Below are positions 34,887-43,932 of a stretch of DNA of 55,806 nucleotides, piece by piece. Both the position numbers and the translations under genes were made by a program. Under the pieces are notes generated by a model. It saw nothing but the letters and a program-made list of their open reading frames with translations, was not told the DNA's origin and searched no databases. Source of the DNA: Salinivirgaceae bacterium (lineage in GTDB: Bacteria > Bacteroidota > Bacteroidia > Bacteroidales > Salinivirgaceae); contig JAQICA010000260.1 of the NCBI GenBank assembly GCA_027858775.1, forward strand, positions 1 through 55,806, written 5' to 3'. Numbering within the stretch: the stretch's first letter is position 1; every line of letters starts with the position of its first letter.

Positions 34887-36923
34887 ATGTATACAACCAC
34901 TGCTTATTTTGTATTTAGTCTTATTATTTCCATTGTCGCCGGAGCCCTCATTTCCAGATCACTATATGCTTGGCCATGGAGTGATGGAGCCAAGGGGTAT
35001 ACTTCCAAAATATTATTTTTTGTGCGCACAATAAGTTTAGCCATTGTGTTATTACTACTACTAAATCCGGGTATTTATCAAACGCAGGTACAAATCGAAA
35101 AACCCCGAATTGTTTTTTTACACGATAATTCGCAGTCAATAAAAAAGTTAACCGATAGTGCAACACGCGAAAACCTTAACACTCAGGTCGAACAATTTGA
35201 TAACGCATTATCGGATAAACTAGATGTTGAGCATTTGTATTTTGACGGAAACGTGCACAAAGAACCTAACTATAATGGAGCCGTTACCGATATTGCCGGA
35301 GCACTAAAGCATGTCAGTCAAACGGGCAGTCATCCGCCCACAGCTGTAGTATTACTAAGCGATGGAAACTATAATCGCGGAGAGAATCCGGTATTTGCTT
35401 CACGCCAGTTACCATTCCCGGTTTATTCTGTTTTACTTGGTGATAGCATCCCTGGAACATCCATATTTTTTCAGCAGATGTACCATAATACGATTGGTTA
35501 TTTGAATGAAAAAAATCCGATTGATATCGATCTACGGTATGCAGGTCTTAAAACCGATACGACCATTACAATACAGATTGTAAGTAAAAATAAAATCATT
35601 ACCGAAAAACAGGTAAAACTCAGAGCCAACCTACAGCGTAAATCAATAGAGCTGTTTTTCAAGGCGCCTCAAATCGGACTACAGCAGTTTTATGTTCAAA
35701 TGAAAAACAATGCCGAGGTTCGTCGGTCGTTTTTTATAGATATTCGTAAAGAAAAACAAGAGGTATTAATATTGTATCATGCTGTACATCCTGATATTGG
35801 AGCTATTACACGAGCACTGAAAAAGAGCAACCGTTTTACACCGGTTTTGGCTCAGGCCAATAAATTTAAAGGTAGTGTAGCCGATTATCCATTTGTTGTT
35901 TTACATCAGTTACCATCAGGTAACTTTATGGAAGACAAGTGGTTTGCCGATGTGGTTGAGAAAAAAATTCCTTTTTGGATTATTCTTGGCCCGGCAACCG
36001 ACTACCCAATGTTCAATCAGGGACAAGGAGCATTAAAAATTGTAAAACGAACTGGTGAGTACGAAGAAACAGGCATTTCATATTCTAAGAATTTTAATTG
36101 GTTTAAAACAAATGCGGGTATCAAAAATGCAGAAATGTGGCCACCATTACATGTTCCTTTTGGTGAATATCAGCAAATAAAAGGAACAAACCTATTTATG
36201 CAAATGGTGCATGGTGTAGAAACAGATCGTCCGGCATGGCTTTTTCAGGATCAACCGTACCGGATGACTATTCTTTGTGGTACAGGCCTATGGCGATGGC
36301 GAATGTATGAGCACCGAACCGCCGACGGAGCCACAGTGGTCGACGATTTGATATTTAAAACCGTTAAGTTTCTTTCGTTAAATGAACCACGTAAACGATT
36401 GGTAATCGAGCATCAACAGGTTTACGAATCGACCCAACCGGTTACTTTTGATGCCGTTTGGTATAACGAAAATTATGAACGCGATAATGTAATTCCTGGC
36501 CAACTTGCCATTACCGATTCGTCCGGCGAGCAGTATACATTTTCATTTCTTCCCAAGAACGAAAGCTATGAGGCAAAACCGGGTGTTTTAGCTTCTGGCA
36601 AATATGATTTTAAAGCCCGGTTTCATGACGATCGACAAGAATATGCCGATTCAGGCCAATTTGTTGTTAATCCGACCAATATAGAAATGAATAGTTATGT
36701 GGCAAATCAAATGATAATGAGACAATTATCGGGTAATTCGCGATTTTTCACTTTAAGTTCATTTAAAAAATTAACTGAAACGCTTCGCGCCGATAAAACG
36801 ATACAACCCGTTCGGAAAGTGACAAAGCATTTCGACGATTTAATTGATATAAGAAGTTTTATGGTTCTCCTGCTGTTTATGCTGCTTACCGAATGGGTAT
36901 GGCGTAAATATGGTGGTTTATAA
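34887..36923 (+). CDS. VWA-type membrane protein, unknown function
   Basis: A 678-residue protein. Two N-terminal membrane helices (about 7-25 and 42-60) precede a von Willebrand A-like domain beginning IVFLHDNSQSIK. The metal-site motif DxSxS is intact (Asp80, Ser82, Ser84), and VVLLSDGNYNRG supplies the later aspartate. A large region of beta-sandwich character follows, and a last helix (SFMVLLLFMLLTEWVW) sits near the C-terminus. The topology resembles BatA/BatB-type and other Bacteroidota aerotolerance-like VWA proteins, but no MoxR ATPase gene is nearby. It has its own promoter. The function cannot be named. Confidence 0.72.
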   Translation: MYTTTAYFVFSLIISIVAGALISRSLYAWPWSDGAKGYTSKILFFVRTISLAIVLLLLLNPGIYQTQVQIEKPRIVFLHDNSQSIKKLTDSATRENLNTQVEQFDNALSDKLDVEHLYFDGNVHKEPNYNGAVTDIAGALKHVSQTGSHPPTAVVLLSDGNYNRGENPVFASRQLPFPVYSVLLGDSIPGTSIFFQQMYHNTIGYLNEKNPIDIDLRYAGLKTDTTITIQIVSKNKIITEKQVKLRANLQRKSIELFFKAPQIGLQQFYVQMKNNAEVRRSFFIDIRKEKQEVLILYHAVHPDIGAITRALKKSNRFTPVLAQANKFKGSVADYPFVVLHQLPSGNFMEDKWFADVVEKKIPFWIILGPATDYPMFNQGQGALKIVKRTGEYEETGISYSKNFNWFKTNAGIKNAEMWPPLHVPFGEYQQIKGTNLFMQMVHGVETDRPAWLFQDQPYRMTILCGTGLWRWRMYEHRTADGATVVDDLIFKTVKFLSLNEPRKRLVIEHQQVYESTQPVTFDAVWYNENYERDNVIPGQLAITDSSGEQYTFSFLPKNESYEAKPGVLASGKYDFKARFHDDRQEYADSGQFVVNPTNIEMNSYVANQMIMRQLSGNSRFFTLSSFKKLTETLRADKTIQPVRKVTKHFDDLIDIRSFMVLLLFMLLTEWVWRKYGGL

Positions 36924-37063
36924 ACACGTATATTTCTAGAAAACCAATTGAACAATTGCATTTCGGAAACAATAAACATAATCTGGTTTCAGTTTGTCTT
37001 ACAAAAGTAAAAGCATATAATAATGTTGAATTGTTTTACCACATCATGTAAAAACAAAAAACT

Positions 37064-37993
37064 ATGAAACGTTTCATAATAATCGTAATGTTTGGCGCAT
37101 TTTTAAGCTCGTGTGTCACAATGGATAAAGTATCGCTTGATGTTTTACGACCGGCTCAGGACTCCCTAAGTTACATCCAAAAAGAGGTGAGTTTGGTAAA
37201 TGAGTTTTTGTATCAGAATAAAAAGAAAAAAGGTGAATTCAAAAATCTTGTAGCATACGACAAATATCGGTTAGACAGTTTAGTGAGTGTTGAAGCTATT
37301 AAAACGGTTAATGCCGAAATTGAGGCTGCCGGATTGGTAAATGTTCGAAGACTCGATACGGTAGGCGTTTTGGGGCAAGTACCCGAAGTAGCACTTAAAC
37401 TGAAAAAAGTTAATCTTCGGTCGGTTGTAGAAACCGAACCGGTATATGTTAATAGCCGTGGGGCATACTATGCAGCCATAATGGTTCCATATTATTTGCA
37501 ATGGGAAATAAGTAGCCCCGAAAAAGTGTTTTTTGTAACCACATACAGCGATACAGTGTGGGCAGAAGGCTATAATAGAAATTTTGAAACACTGGGCGAT
37601 TTAGTACAAATCGACGATATAATTCGGTATATTATCGATAAAACAGCAGTCGATTTTGCCAAAAGACTTTTCCCTACATGGCATACTGTAAACCGATATT
37701 ATATCACCAGTGGAAACAACGATTTTGCAAGAGCAGAGTATCAAATGAATAAGGGGAACTACGATGAAGCCGCAGAAATATGGCAGAAATATGTAAATGC
37801 ATCGGATAATTCATTAGCCGCAAAGGCACTGGTTAATATGGCTGTATATTATGAGTTGAAAGGCAATATAGATGAAGCATTGGTTTATGCACGCCGATCT
37901 GCTGAGTTAAAAAATGAATTGGCACAGAAATATGTGGAGTTACTTGAATATCGAAAAAAAGAAATCAATTCACTTTTAAAAACGTTCCGTTAG
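37064..37993 (+). CDS. DUF6340-like lipoprotein with C-terminal TPR
   Basis: A 309-residue lipoprotein: MKRFIIIVMFGAFLSSC is a clear type II signal with Cys17. The middle part has alternating strands (AAIMVPYYLQWEIS, VFFVTTYSDTVWAEGY). The end holds TPR-like helices (ARAEYQMNKGNYDEAAEIWQKY, ALVNMAVYYELKGNIDEAL). From memory it fits the Bacteroidota family DUF6340. It is one base away from the M48 protease gene, so the two are surely co-transcribed and may act together at the membrane. Confidence 0.7.
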   Translation: MKRFIIIVMFGAFLSSCVTMDKVSLDVLRPAQDSLSYIQKEVSLVNEFLYQNKKKKGEFKNLVAYDKYRLDSLVSVEAIKTVNAEIEAAGLVNVRRLDTVGVLGQVPEVALKLKKVNLRSVVETEPVYVNSRGAYYAAIMVPYYLQWEISSPEKVFFVTTYSDTVWAEGYNRNFETLGDLVQIDDIIRYIIDKTAVDFAKRLFPTWHTVNRYYITSGNNDFARAEYQMNKGNYDEAAEIWQKYVNASDNSLAAKALVNMAVYYELKGNIDEALVYARRSAELKNELAQKYVELLEYRKKEINSLLKTFR

Positions 37994-37994
37994 T

Positions 37995-39239
37995 ATGAGT
38001 TTGCTCTATATCATTATTGCCATTATTGTTGTTTCATATATTATAGAAGAATATGTCGATTACCTGAATTTATCGCACGAATTGAAGCCCATCGCTAAAA
38101 AGCTACGGGGCAAGTTTTCTTATACAACCCGCAAAAAAATGCACCTGTATCATTTGGCTAACTATAAGTTGGAGCTCTATTATGGAATGATATCGACCCT
38201 TGTAATACTTTCTATGTTAGTTTTTAAAGGCTTTGGAGCAATCGATTCGCTTATTCAGGGGTATTTCGATAATCCATTAGTTGTGACGTTGGTCTTTTTT
38301 GGAATTATTGGCTTTGGGTCGGCTATCATCTCGTTGCCCTGGAATACCTATAGCGTGTTTTACATCGAAAACCGATTTGGCTTTAACAGGCAAACCGTCC
38401 TTAGTTTTATAACCGATAAATTAAAGGGAATTGGTTTAAGTGTAATTCTCGGTGGGGGGCTTTTGTTGGTTATCACCTGGCTCTTTTATCAATACCCCGA
38501 ATCTTTTTGGTGGGTTGCCTGGCTGGTAATTACAGGTTTTTCGTTATTTATGGCCATGTTTTATTCGCAATTAATTGTACCACTATTTAACAAGCAAACA
38601 CCTTTGGAGCAAGGTAAATTGCGGGAAGCCATTGAAGACACAGCGCGAAAAGCGGGATTTAATCTAAACGAGATATATGTTATCGATGGATCGAAGCGCA
38701 GCACGAAAGCAAACGCATATTTTACGGGCTTGGGAACTAAAAAACGAATTGTATTGTACGATACGCTCATTCAAGACCTTTCTGTTAATGAAGTTGTAGC
38801 GGTACTTGCACATGAAATTGGGCATTACAAAAAGCATCATATTTTATGGAATCTTGGCAATGGTATTATTCACACCGGTCTGATGCTGTTTGTTTTCCAT
38901 AGTGTTGTTTCCTACGATGCACTATACGAAGCTGTAGGAGCATCGGGAGCCTCTTTTCACATTGGGTTGCTTGTTTTTGGGTTTTTATATGCCCCGGTTA
39001 CAATGGTACTTGGACTTTTCACACAGTATTACAGTCGTAAAGCTGAATATCAGGCCGACAATTTTGCAGCTAATTTGGGTTACGCAACCCATTTGCAATC
39101 GGCGTTGCTTATCCTTACCGACAAAAACCTGTCGAATATTAATCCACATCCGGTATATGTTTTTATGCATTACAGTCATCCGCCACTTAATGAAAGATTG
39201 CTCAACCTTGAAAAGATGCAGGGGCAAGATATTGATTGA
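37995..39239 (+). CDS. M48-family membrane zinc metallopeptidase (CAAX protease 1/Ste24-like)
   Basis: A 414-residue integral membrane protease. Hydrophobic helices cover about 3-18, 63-78, 95-114, 147-165, 170-195, 290-305 and 323-345. Zinc motif HEIGH (273-277) in VVAVLAHEIGHYKKHH, third ligand Glu351 in SRKAEYQADNFA. Length and layout match Ste24-type enzymes rather than HtpX. Bacteria have no prenylated CAAX substrates, so the bacterial role is quality control of membrane proteins by inference. It follows the lipoprotein gene by a single base. Confidence 0.9.
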   Translation: MSLLYIIIAIIVVSYIIEEYVDYLNLSHELKPIAKKLRGKFSYTTRKKMHLYHLANYKLELYYGMISTLVILSMLVFKGFGAIDSLIQGYFDNPLVVTLVFFGIIGFGSAIISLPWNTYSVFYIENRFGFNRQTVLSFITDKLKGIGLSVILGGGLLLVITWLFYQYPESFWWVAWLVITGFSLFMAMFYSQLIVPLFNKQTPLEQGKLREAIEDTARKAGFNLNEIYVIDGSKRSTKANAYFTGLGTKKRIVLYDTLIQDLSVNEVVAVLAHEIGHYKKHHILWNLGNGIIHTGLMLFVFHSVVSYDALYEAVGASGASFHIGLLVFGFLYAPVTMVLGLFTQYYSRKAEYQADNFAANLGYATHLQSALLILTDKNLSNINPHPVYVFMHYSHPPLNERLLNLEKMQGQDID

Positions 39240-39357
39240 TATTGAAAATACGAGCATATAGCTACACTGTCTGTTTTTCAGTTTTTTAACTGATTTGCCT
39301 CTTTCTCTTTTAAAAAAAGCCGTCATTTCTTGTCATAAACTGAAACATGAATCGTCC

Positions 39358-39365
39358 TACATTTG
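39358..39365 (+). promoter_or_regulatory. Candidate -7 box for the sigma factor gene
   Basis: TACATTTG, a full TAnnTTTG match, 51 bases before the ATG. No well-spaced TTTG partner was found, so an alternative sigma site, possibly self-recognised, is not excluded. Confidence 0.4.
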
Positions 39366-39415
39366 AAGACGAAAATTGAATGATGTAAATAAAAGCAAAC
39401 TGAATACTTTGTGAA

Positions 39416-39931
39416 ATGAAAGAGTGCGATTTACAAACGGTTTTATATCAGTACAAAGATCAGCTGTATCGGTTTGCCTTTAGTATTGTAAAAAATGAAC
39501 AAGATGCCCAGGATGTGTTACAAGATGTAATGGTGAAAATGTGGACAAATCGCGATCATATCGCGATTACAACAGGCTGGAAATCATATCTTATGCAGGC
39601 AGTTCGAAATAAATGCCTCGATTATATAAAAAGGCACAGCCGCACAAATGAAACAAGCTTAACCGAAGAACTGCAATTTATTGATGAGAATGATTTAAGT
39701 TATCAACAAGACGTAGAAGAAGAATTAGCATTTGTTGAGCAAATAATTGAGAAATTACCCGAACGAGAGCGATCGATATTATATTTGAAAGAGTATGAAA
39801 TGATGGATTATGAGCAAATTGCCGGCATTACGCGATTAAGTGTAGCAAACATACGAACCATTATTAGCCGAACACGGAAAACGATAAAGCAAGAATTACA
39901 AGCCAAAACCGAATGTGCAAAATCGGTATGA
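39416..39931 (+). CDS. ECF-type RNA polymerase sigma factor
   Basis: A 171-residue sigma-70-family protein with only regions 2 and 4. Region 2 is YKDQLYRFAFSIVKNEQDAQDVLQDVMVKMW, and region 4 is LPERERSILYLKEYEMMDYEQIAGITRLSVANIRTIISRTRKTIKQEL, a helix-turn-helix. The next two genes on the same strand are a small membrane protein and a DUF4252 protein, a trio often seen in Bacteroidota, so the membrane protein is likely its anti-sigma partner. The signal sensed is unknown. Confidence 0.92.
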   Translation: MKECDLQTVLYQYKDQLYRFAFSIVKNEQDAQDVLQDVMVKMWTNRDHIAITTGWKSYLMQAVRNKCLDYIKRHSRTNETSLTEELQFIDENDLSYQQDVEEELAFVEQIIEKLPERERSILYLKEYEMMDYEQIAGITRLSVANIRTIISRTRKTIKQELQAKTECAKSV

Positions 39932-39976
39932 ATACAATATCGCTAAAAACAATTAAAAGAGTAAACGAACCGAAAT

Positions 39977-40402
39977 ATGAATATGAAAAAAAATAATGAT
40001 AAACCCGAATTTCACATCGGAAAAGCATTTCAAAAATACGATCAAATTCAATTAAGTGATGATCGGTTCAATGAAATGTGGAGGAAAGCTGCTGGAAGGA
40101 AAGCTGTATCAACCACAATTCCTTTGCGATTGTATCTCGTAGCCGCAACGGTAGCTTTGTTTCTAGCATTGGCCGGCTCTGTTATTTCTATTCGTACAAC
40201 AGCAAAAATGCAGACGCAGTATGCTGCCGGGCAGGAAGCATTACACCAAGTGGCCTACTATATGGGTTTGGCAATGAATAAGTTGGAGCCTATTCAAAAA
40301 CTGGAATATGGAACAAAAGGAGTAGAGGAATTGCACCAATCCGGTCAGAGCATATCGAAAATGGGCTATTTGGAATATATGTCAGTTATTACTATAAATT
40401 AA
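39977..40402 (+). CDS. Single-pass membrane protein, probable anti-sigma partner
   Basis: A 141-residue protein. A cytoplasmic polar N-terminus (about 1-48, including FNEMWRKAAGRK) is followed by one membrane helix (LYLVAATVALFLALAGSVISI, about 52-72) and a short outer domain. This layout and its place directly after an ECF sigma gene suggest that its N-terminus holds the sigma factor. The sequence itself gives no named domain. The start could also be the ATG at 39983. Confidence 0.65.
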   Translation: MNMKKNNDKPEFHIGKAFQKYDQIQLSDDRFNEMWRKAAGRKAVSTTIPLRLYLVAATVALFLALAGSVISIRTTAKMQTQYAAGQEALHQVAYYMGLAMNKLEPIQKLEYGTKGVEELHQSGQSISKMGYLEYMSVITIN

Positions 40403-40420
40403 CCCTAAAACCCTATTATT

Positions 40421-40924
40421 ATGAAAACGATTATTGTAAGTATTTTAACACTTGTATTTGTTGCAACGGGATGGTCGCAGAACCTAAGTTCAATTTATCA
40501 ACAACATTTGGGCGATGGAAATTACACCAAAGTTCAAATTAACGGAGAGCTTTTTAAACTAGCAGCTTCCATGTCTGACGATAAAGATAATATGTCAGCA
40601 GCCGAAGGAATTACCGGCATTCGAATATTAAGTGCCGATGATCTTAAAGATGAAGCCATTCGGAAAAATTTAATGACTGATATCTGGGCATTTTTCGAAA
40701 ATGAAAGCTATGTTGAGTTTATGCGCGTTGAAGAAAACAACGAGAAAGTAGTTTTTTACCTAAAAAAATCAGGAAAAAAAATTGTAGAGTTATCGCTTGT
40801 TGTTGATGATGATGTTACTGTTATTCAGATTAATGGCGATCTTGACTTAGCACAAATGTCTAAACTATCGAACACCATGAATATCAAAGGAATGGATAAG
40901 CTCGAAGAGATAGAAGAAAAGTAA
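40421..40924 (+). CDS. DUF4252 exported protein
   Basis: A 167-residue protein with signal peptide MKTIIVSILTLVFVATGWSQ. The body has the DUF4252 features: ITGIRILSADD, VEFMRVEENNEKVVFYLKKSGKKIVELSLVV and VTVIQINGDLDLAQMSKLSNT. The role of the family is unknown. It is regularly found with ECF sigma and anti-sigma genes, as here, 18 bases downstream. It is the last gene of the trio and is followed by a strong terminator. Confidence 0.85.
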   Translation: MKTIIVSILTLVFVATGWSQNLSSIYQQHLGDGNYTKVQINGELFKLAASMSDDKDNMSAAEGITGIRILSADDLKDEAIRKNLMTDIWAFFENESYVEFMRVEENNEKVVFYLKKSGKKIVELSLVVDDDVTVIQINGDLDLAQMSKLSNTMNIKGMDKLEEIEEK

Positions 40925-40953
40925 AGGCATTTAATAAAAAAAAACGTATGAAT

Positions 40954-40991
40954 AAAAGCGTTGCTCACTCGCACTGAGCAACGCTTTTGTT
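40954..40991 (+). terminator. Terminator after the sigma/anti-sigma/DUF4252 operon
   Basis: A perfect 14-bp stem, AAAAGCGTTGCTCA (40954-40967) with its complement at 40975-40988, loop of seven. Confidence 0.87.
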
Positions 40992-41129
40992 ATTATTGTT
41001 AAGTTACAGAATCTCAATCTTAGATAAATAAAATTGAAAACACAACAAAAATTAATTACCTTTATTGGTCGGAAAAAACAAACCAGAAAAACGAGAATAG
41101 TCGCATTACTAAATTGATACGAATTGATT

Positions 41130-42407
41130 ATGAGAGTTATATCTACCACTATATTTTTGATATTCACCATTGGTATTTCTGTAGCACAAGACAAAGAAAT
41201 GGATAAGCTTTACAATAAAGCTCGGGCTAAGTACGCTACCGGACATTTTGAAGAGGCGCGAGATACCTATATCACTTTGTTAAAGAAAAAACCAACCGAT
41301 TTTGTATTCAATTATGAATTGGGACTGTTGTTCTTTTATGAGTTAAACAATAAAACCAATAGTATTCCATATTTTGAAACAGCTCAAAAGGTGATGAAAG
41401 ATACCGTTGCCGATTTATTTAACTATCTTGGACAAGCTTACCAAAGTAATTTGGAGTACGATAAAGCCATCGAATCGTTTAATACGTACTCTGCCATCCC
41501 GCCTAAAGAGGGAGTTATTCGTGTAAGCGTAAAACGGTACATTGATGAGTGTCGTAAAGAAAAAGCACGGTTGGAAGAAATACAAGCAAAACGTAGTTCC
41601 AAAACAAACGATGGATTACAAGTTATTAATTTAGGTCCTGTTGTTAATAGTGAAAACGATGATGTTTCGCCAATCTTACTCGAAAATAAACTCATTTTTA
41701 CATCCTCCAGAATGTTCGATTATGTGTTCGATGAGTTTATCAAACATTCCTATCAAACCGAGATTGTTGGTGATAAGTATTCAAAACCCTCTAAACTATC
41801 GGAACTTCCATACCTTAAAGAACTTGTAGTAGACCCGAATTGGCATCAGGAGATTACGGCCATTTCGGAAAATGGGCAACTTGTTTCGGTTATTTATGAA
41901 AATTCTATTTGGACAATCGATCGTAAAGGGAAAAACTGGGCAGCACCGGATCAGCTATCAAGAAAAATCAATCGTTCGAAAGATAATGCTTATGCAGCCT
42001 TATCGACCAAAGGCGATCGAATGGTTGTGGTTTTATTCGACAAGAAAAGTGGTAAATATGACTTGTATCAAACAGCTAAAAAGACCGATGGTACATGGAA
42101 TGATTTAATTAAGCTGAACGATAATATTAACACTTCAGAGAATGAACATTATCCGTCGTTTAGTGAGGATGGCTACACACTCAATTTTTCATCTGATCGG
42201 CCAGGTGGAAATGGAGGATACGACATCTACGAAAGTCAATTGGAAGAAGATAACCAATGGGGAACACCGAAACGATTAGATCCACCAATAAATTCTGATG
42301 GGAATGATATCACCTACAAACGGTACAAATCAATTAACAAAGATTACTTCTCGTCTGATCGTAAAGGAGGTTTTGGTAAGTATGATATTTACGAAGTAAA
42401 CTATTAA
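41130..42407 (+). CDS. Exported TPR + PD40 (WD40-like) propeller protein
   Basis: A 425-residue protein from the ATG at 41130 (a TTG six bases earlier is in frame). Signal peptide MRVISTTIFLIFTIGISVAQ. TPR units follow at about 22-150 (LYNKARAKYATGHFEEARDTYI, LFNYLGQAYQSNLEYDKAIESF). A PD40-type propeller then runs from about 165 to the end, with repeats such as PSFSEDGYTLNFSSDRPGGNGGYDIYES and KDYFSSDRKGGFGKYDIYE. This is the front half of the PorE/OmpA-type architecture of Bacteroidota envelope proteins, but the carboxypeptidase-like and OmpA domains are missing. No lipobox is seen. Function unknown. Confidence 0.75.
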   Translation: MRVISTTIFLIFTIGISVAQDKEMDKLYNKARAKYATGHFEEARDTYITLLKKKPTDFVFNYELGLLFFYELNNKTNSIPYFETAQKVMKDTVADLFNYLGQAYQSNLEYDKAIESFNTYSAIPPKEGVIRVSVKRYIDECRKEKARLEEIQAKRSSKTNDGLQVINLGPVVNSENDDVSPILLENKLIFTSSRMFDYVFDEFIKHSYQTEIVGDKYSKPSKLSELPYLKELVVDPNWHQEITAISENGQLVSVIYENSIWTIDRKGKNWAAPDQLSRKINRSKDNAYAALSTKGDRMVVVLFDKKSGKYDLYQTAKKTDGTWNDLIKLNDNINTSENEHYPSFSEDGYTLNFSSDRPGGNGGYDIYESQLEEDNQWGTPKRLDPPINSDGNDITYKRYKSINKDYFSSDRKGGFGKYDIYEVNY

Positions 42408-43076
42408 CATCTCTTTTAATATTGCTTTTAAGCGTCCCCATGCTGACATCGGATCTTCACACTAACACCTTCCGAAAACCTCATTTTGTGTACCTATAGG
42501 GCAGTAAAGTCCTAATTGTACTACGGCTTGTACACAATCCCTTGTGCACAGTTATACGGTGCGTAGTCCAAGTGAATAACCAATATTCCAAAAACTTCTG
42601 GCGTCAATACATAAATTTTTCGAAAGCTTAAGGATTATCGAGGGCATAGGTAGCCCTTAAAGAATGATTTGTGAATCCCAATCTTAATCCACAAGTATCA
42701 ACCGAAATCACTAATAATGCTGTTTTCTAATACAACAGTTTCTGTTATGATGCACTTCAAATTTAATCCACTTTGTAAATGACCATAATAGGCAAATAAT
42801 AGCTAAAAAATCCTTAAAACCCAACTAGTTAAGATAACTTAACAATTGCATGTCTATCTGATAATCAGTTAAGTATGTAGTTTAAATGAACTAATATTTA
42901 ATGTAAATCGATGAATTAATCCCCCACAATAAGGCAGGAGTGGGGTTCTACATGAAATACTTGGGTTTACTTAGCTTATAACCAGTGTGTTAATTGATTT
43001 TGCAGGAGTATTACTTTAAGTTATATTGAGAGCATGTTTCTTACTCATTTATTTAATTACACTAAAAAAGGAATGT

Positions 43077-43112
43077 AACCCCCATGTGTTACATCTGTAA
43101 CACATGGGGGTT
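43077..43112. repeat. Perfect 17-bp inverted repeat with TTACA-N2-TGTAA at its centre
   Basis: AACCCCCATGTGTTACA (43077-43093) and its exact complement (43096-43112) are separated by TC only. The two-base loop is too tight for a good RNA hairpin, and no continuous T run follows, so a protein-binding dyad is as likely as a terminator. The centre repeats the dyad seen at the HTH regulator and pyrD ends. Confidence 0.75.
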
Positions 43113-43335
43113 TGTTGATTTATATCTGGTACAACACCTATAAATACCATCAGAAGGAATATGAGTTTACGATAATAAAAACAATAGTTTTATAATGAAC
43201 TATTAGAATTAATTCTATCACATATTGCCAAATAAGATCACAATATGCGAATACTAATCAACTAAATACAATAAAATACCGATACATACGTAACTGCATT
43301 ATAAAAATAGTTACATTTATATTGTTCACACATAA

Positions 43336-43347
43336 TTACACTTGTAA
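43336..43347. promoter_or_regulatory. Operator-like dyad upstream of the HTH regulator gene
   Basis: TTACACTTGTAA, perfect five-base arms with a two-base centre, 18 bases before the ATG and just after a possible -7 box TACATTTA (43312-43319). A weaker copy, TTACATATGTCA (43359-43370), covers the start codon. The position suits autorepression; this is inference. Confidence 0.5.
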
Positions 43348-43364
43348 CTCTATACTGTTTACAT

Positions 43365-43832
43365 ATGTCAATATCACAACGAATTGCTTATATCCAGGAA
43401 CAAGAAGGCTTGAGTGCAACTGCGTTTGCCGATGCAATAGGTGTTCAGCGGAGTGGTTTATCGCATATTTATAGCGACCGAAATAAACCAAGTATCGATT
43501 TTATTCAAAAGCTTATTAAAGCGTTCCCGACCTACCGGGTTGAATGGTTACTTAATGGGCAGGAACCTGTTTTGAAACAGAGTAGTATGATTAAAAGTAG
43601 GGTGAAACCCAAAGTAACCCAACCGGAACAGCCTAAGACCATATTTGATATGTTAGAAAGTGAGCCATCGGCAACCTATGGCGAAAAGCCACACGCAAAA
43701 TTGCCCCCAACTGAGGAAAACATCGGAAAAGAGCACCAAAATGTACCCAGTACACCCTCGGTTACAAGACAATTGCAAAAGATCATCATGGTGTATTCCG
43801 ATGATACATTTAAAGTTATTCTACCACAGTAA
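43365..43832 (+). CDS. Helix-turn-helix (XRE/CI-like) transcriptional regulator
   Basis: A 155-residue protein. Residues 1-66 form an HTH_3 domain (ISQRIAYIQEQEGLSATAFADAIGVQRSGLSHIYSDRNKPSIDFIQKLIKAFP, then VEWLLNGQEP). A Pro/Lys/Glu-rich linker follows, and then a short conserved tail, RQLQKIIMVYSDDTFKVILPQ. The same architecture is common in Bacteroidota. There is no peptidase or ligand domain, so it is not a LexA/CI-type self-cleaving repressor. The dyad TTACA-N2-TGTAA occurs before it, at its start codon, at the pyrD start and at the pyrD end, which makes these genes its likely targets. Confidence 0.85.
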   Translation: MSISQRIAYIQEQEGLSATAFADAIGVQRSGLSHIYSDRNKPSIDFIQKLIKAFPTYRVEWLLNGQEPVLKQSSMIKSRVKPKVTQPEQPKTIFDMLESEPSATYGEKPHAKLPPTEENIGKEHQNVPSTPSVTRQLQKIIMVYSDDTFKVILPQ

Positions 43833-43932
43833 TATTGGCTTCCTTTTTCAGAAAGTCGATCCAAATCCACAGACAGTTGGTTTTTTAGGAAAGTGATAAA
43901 AAAGTATTACTTTTGACGATAATTTCAGTTGT

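Larger units (their letters stand above)
42408..43364. other. 957-bp gene-free interval rich in dyads
   Basis: No credible gene was found on either strand; the longest ATG frame seen near 42441 has only 19 codons. Dyads are frequent: AACTAGTT (42823-42830), GTTAAG/CTTAAC (42828-42843), CTGAT/ATCAG (42857-42867), CCCCAC/GTGGGG (42922-42945), the 17-bp hairpin at 43077-43112 and the operator-like site at 43336-43347. TTGTNCACA occurs at 42528-42536, 42542-42550 and 43322-43330. It could be a regulatory or decayed region, or could hold a non-coding RNA. No type can be assigned. Confidence 0.5.

Noticed and set aside
42441-42500. Short ATG frame of 19 codons in the large gap
   Set aside because: Too short, no ribosome site or family resemblance, and it ends in a region without conservation clues.
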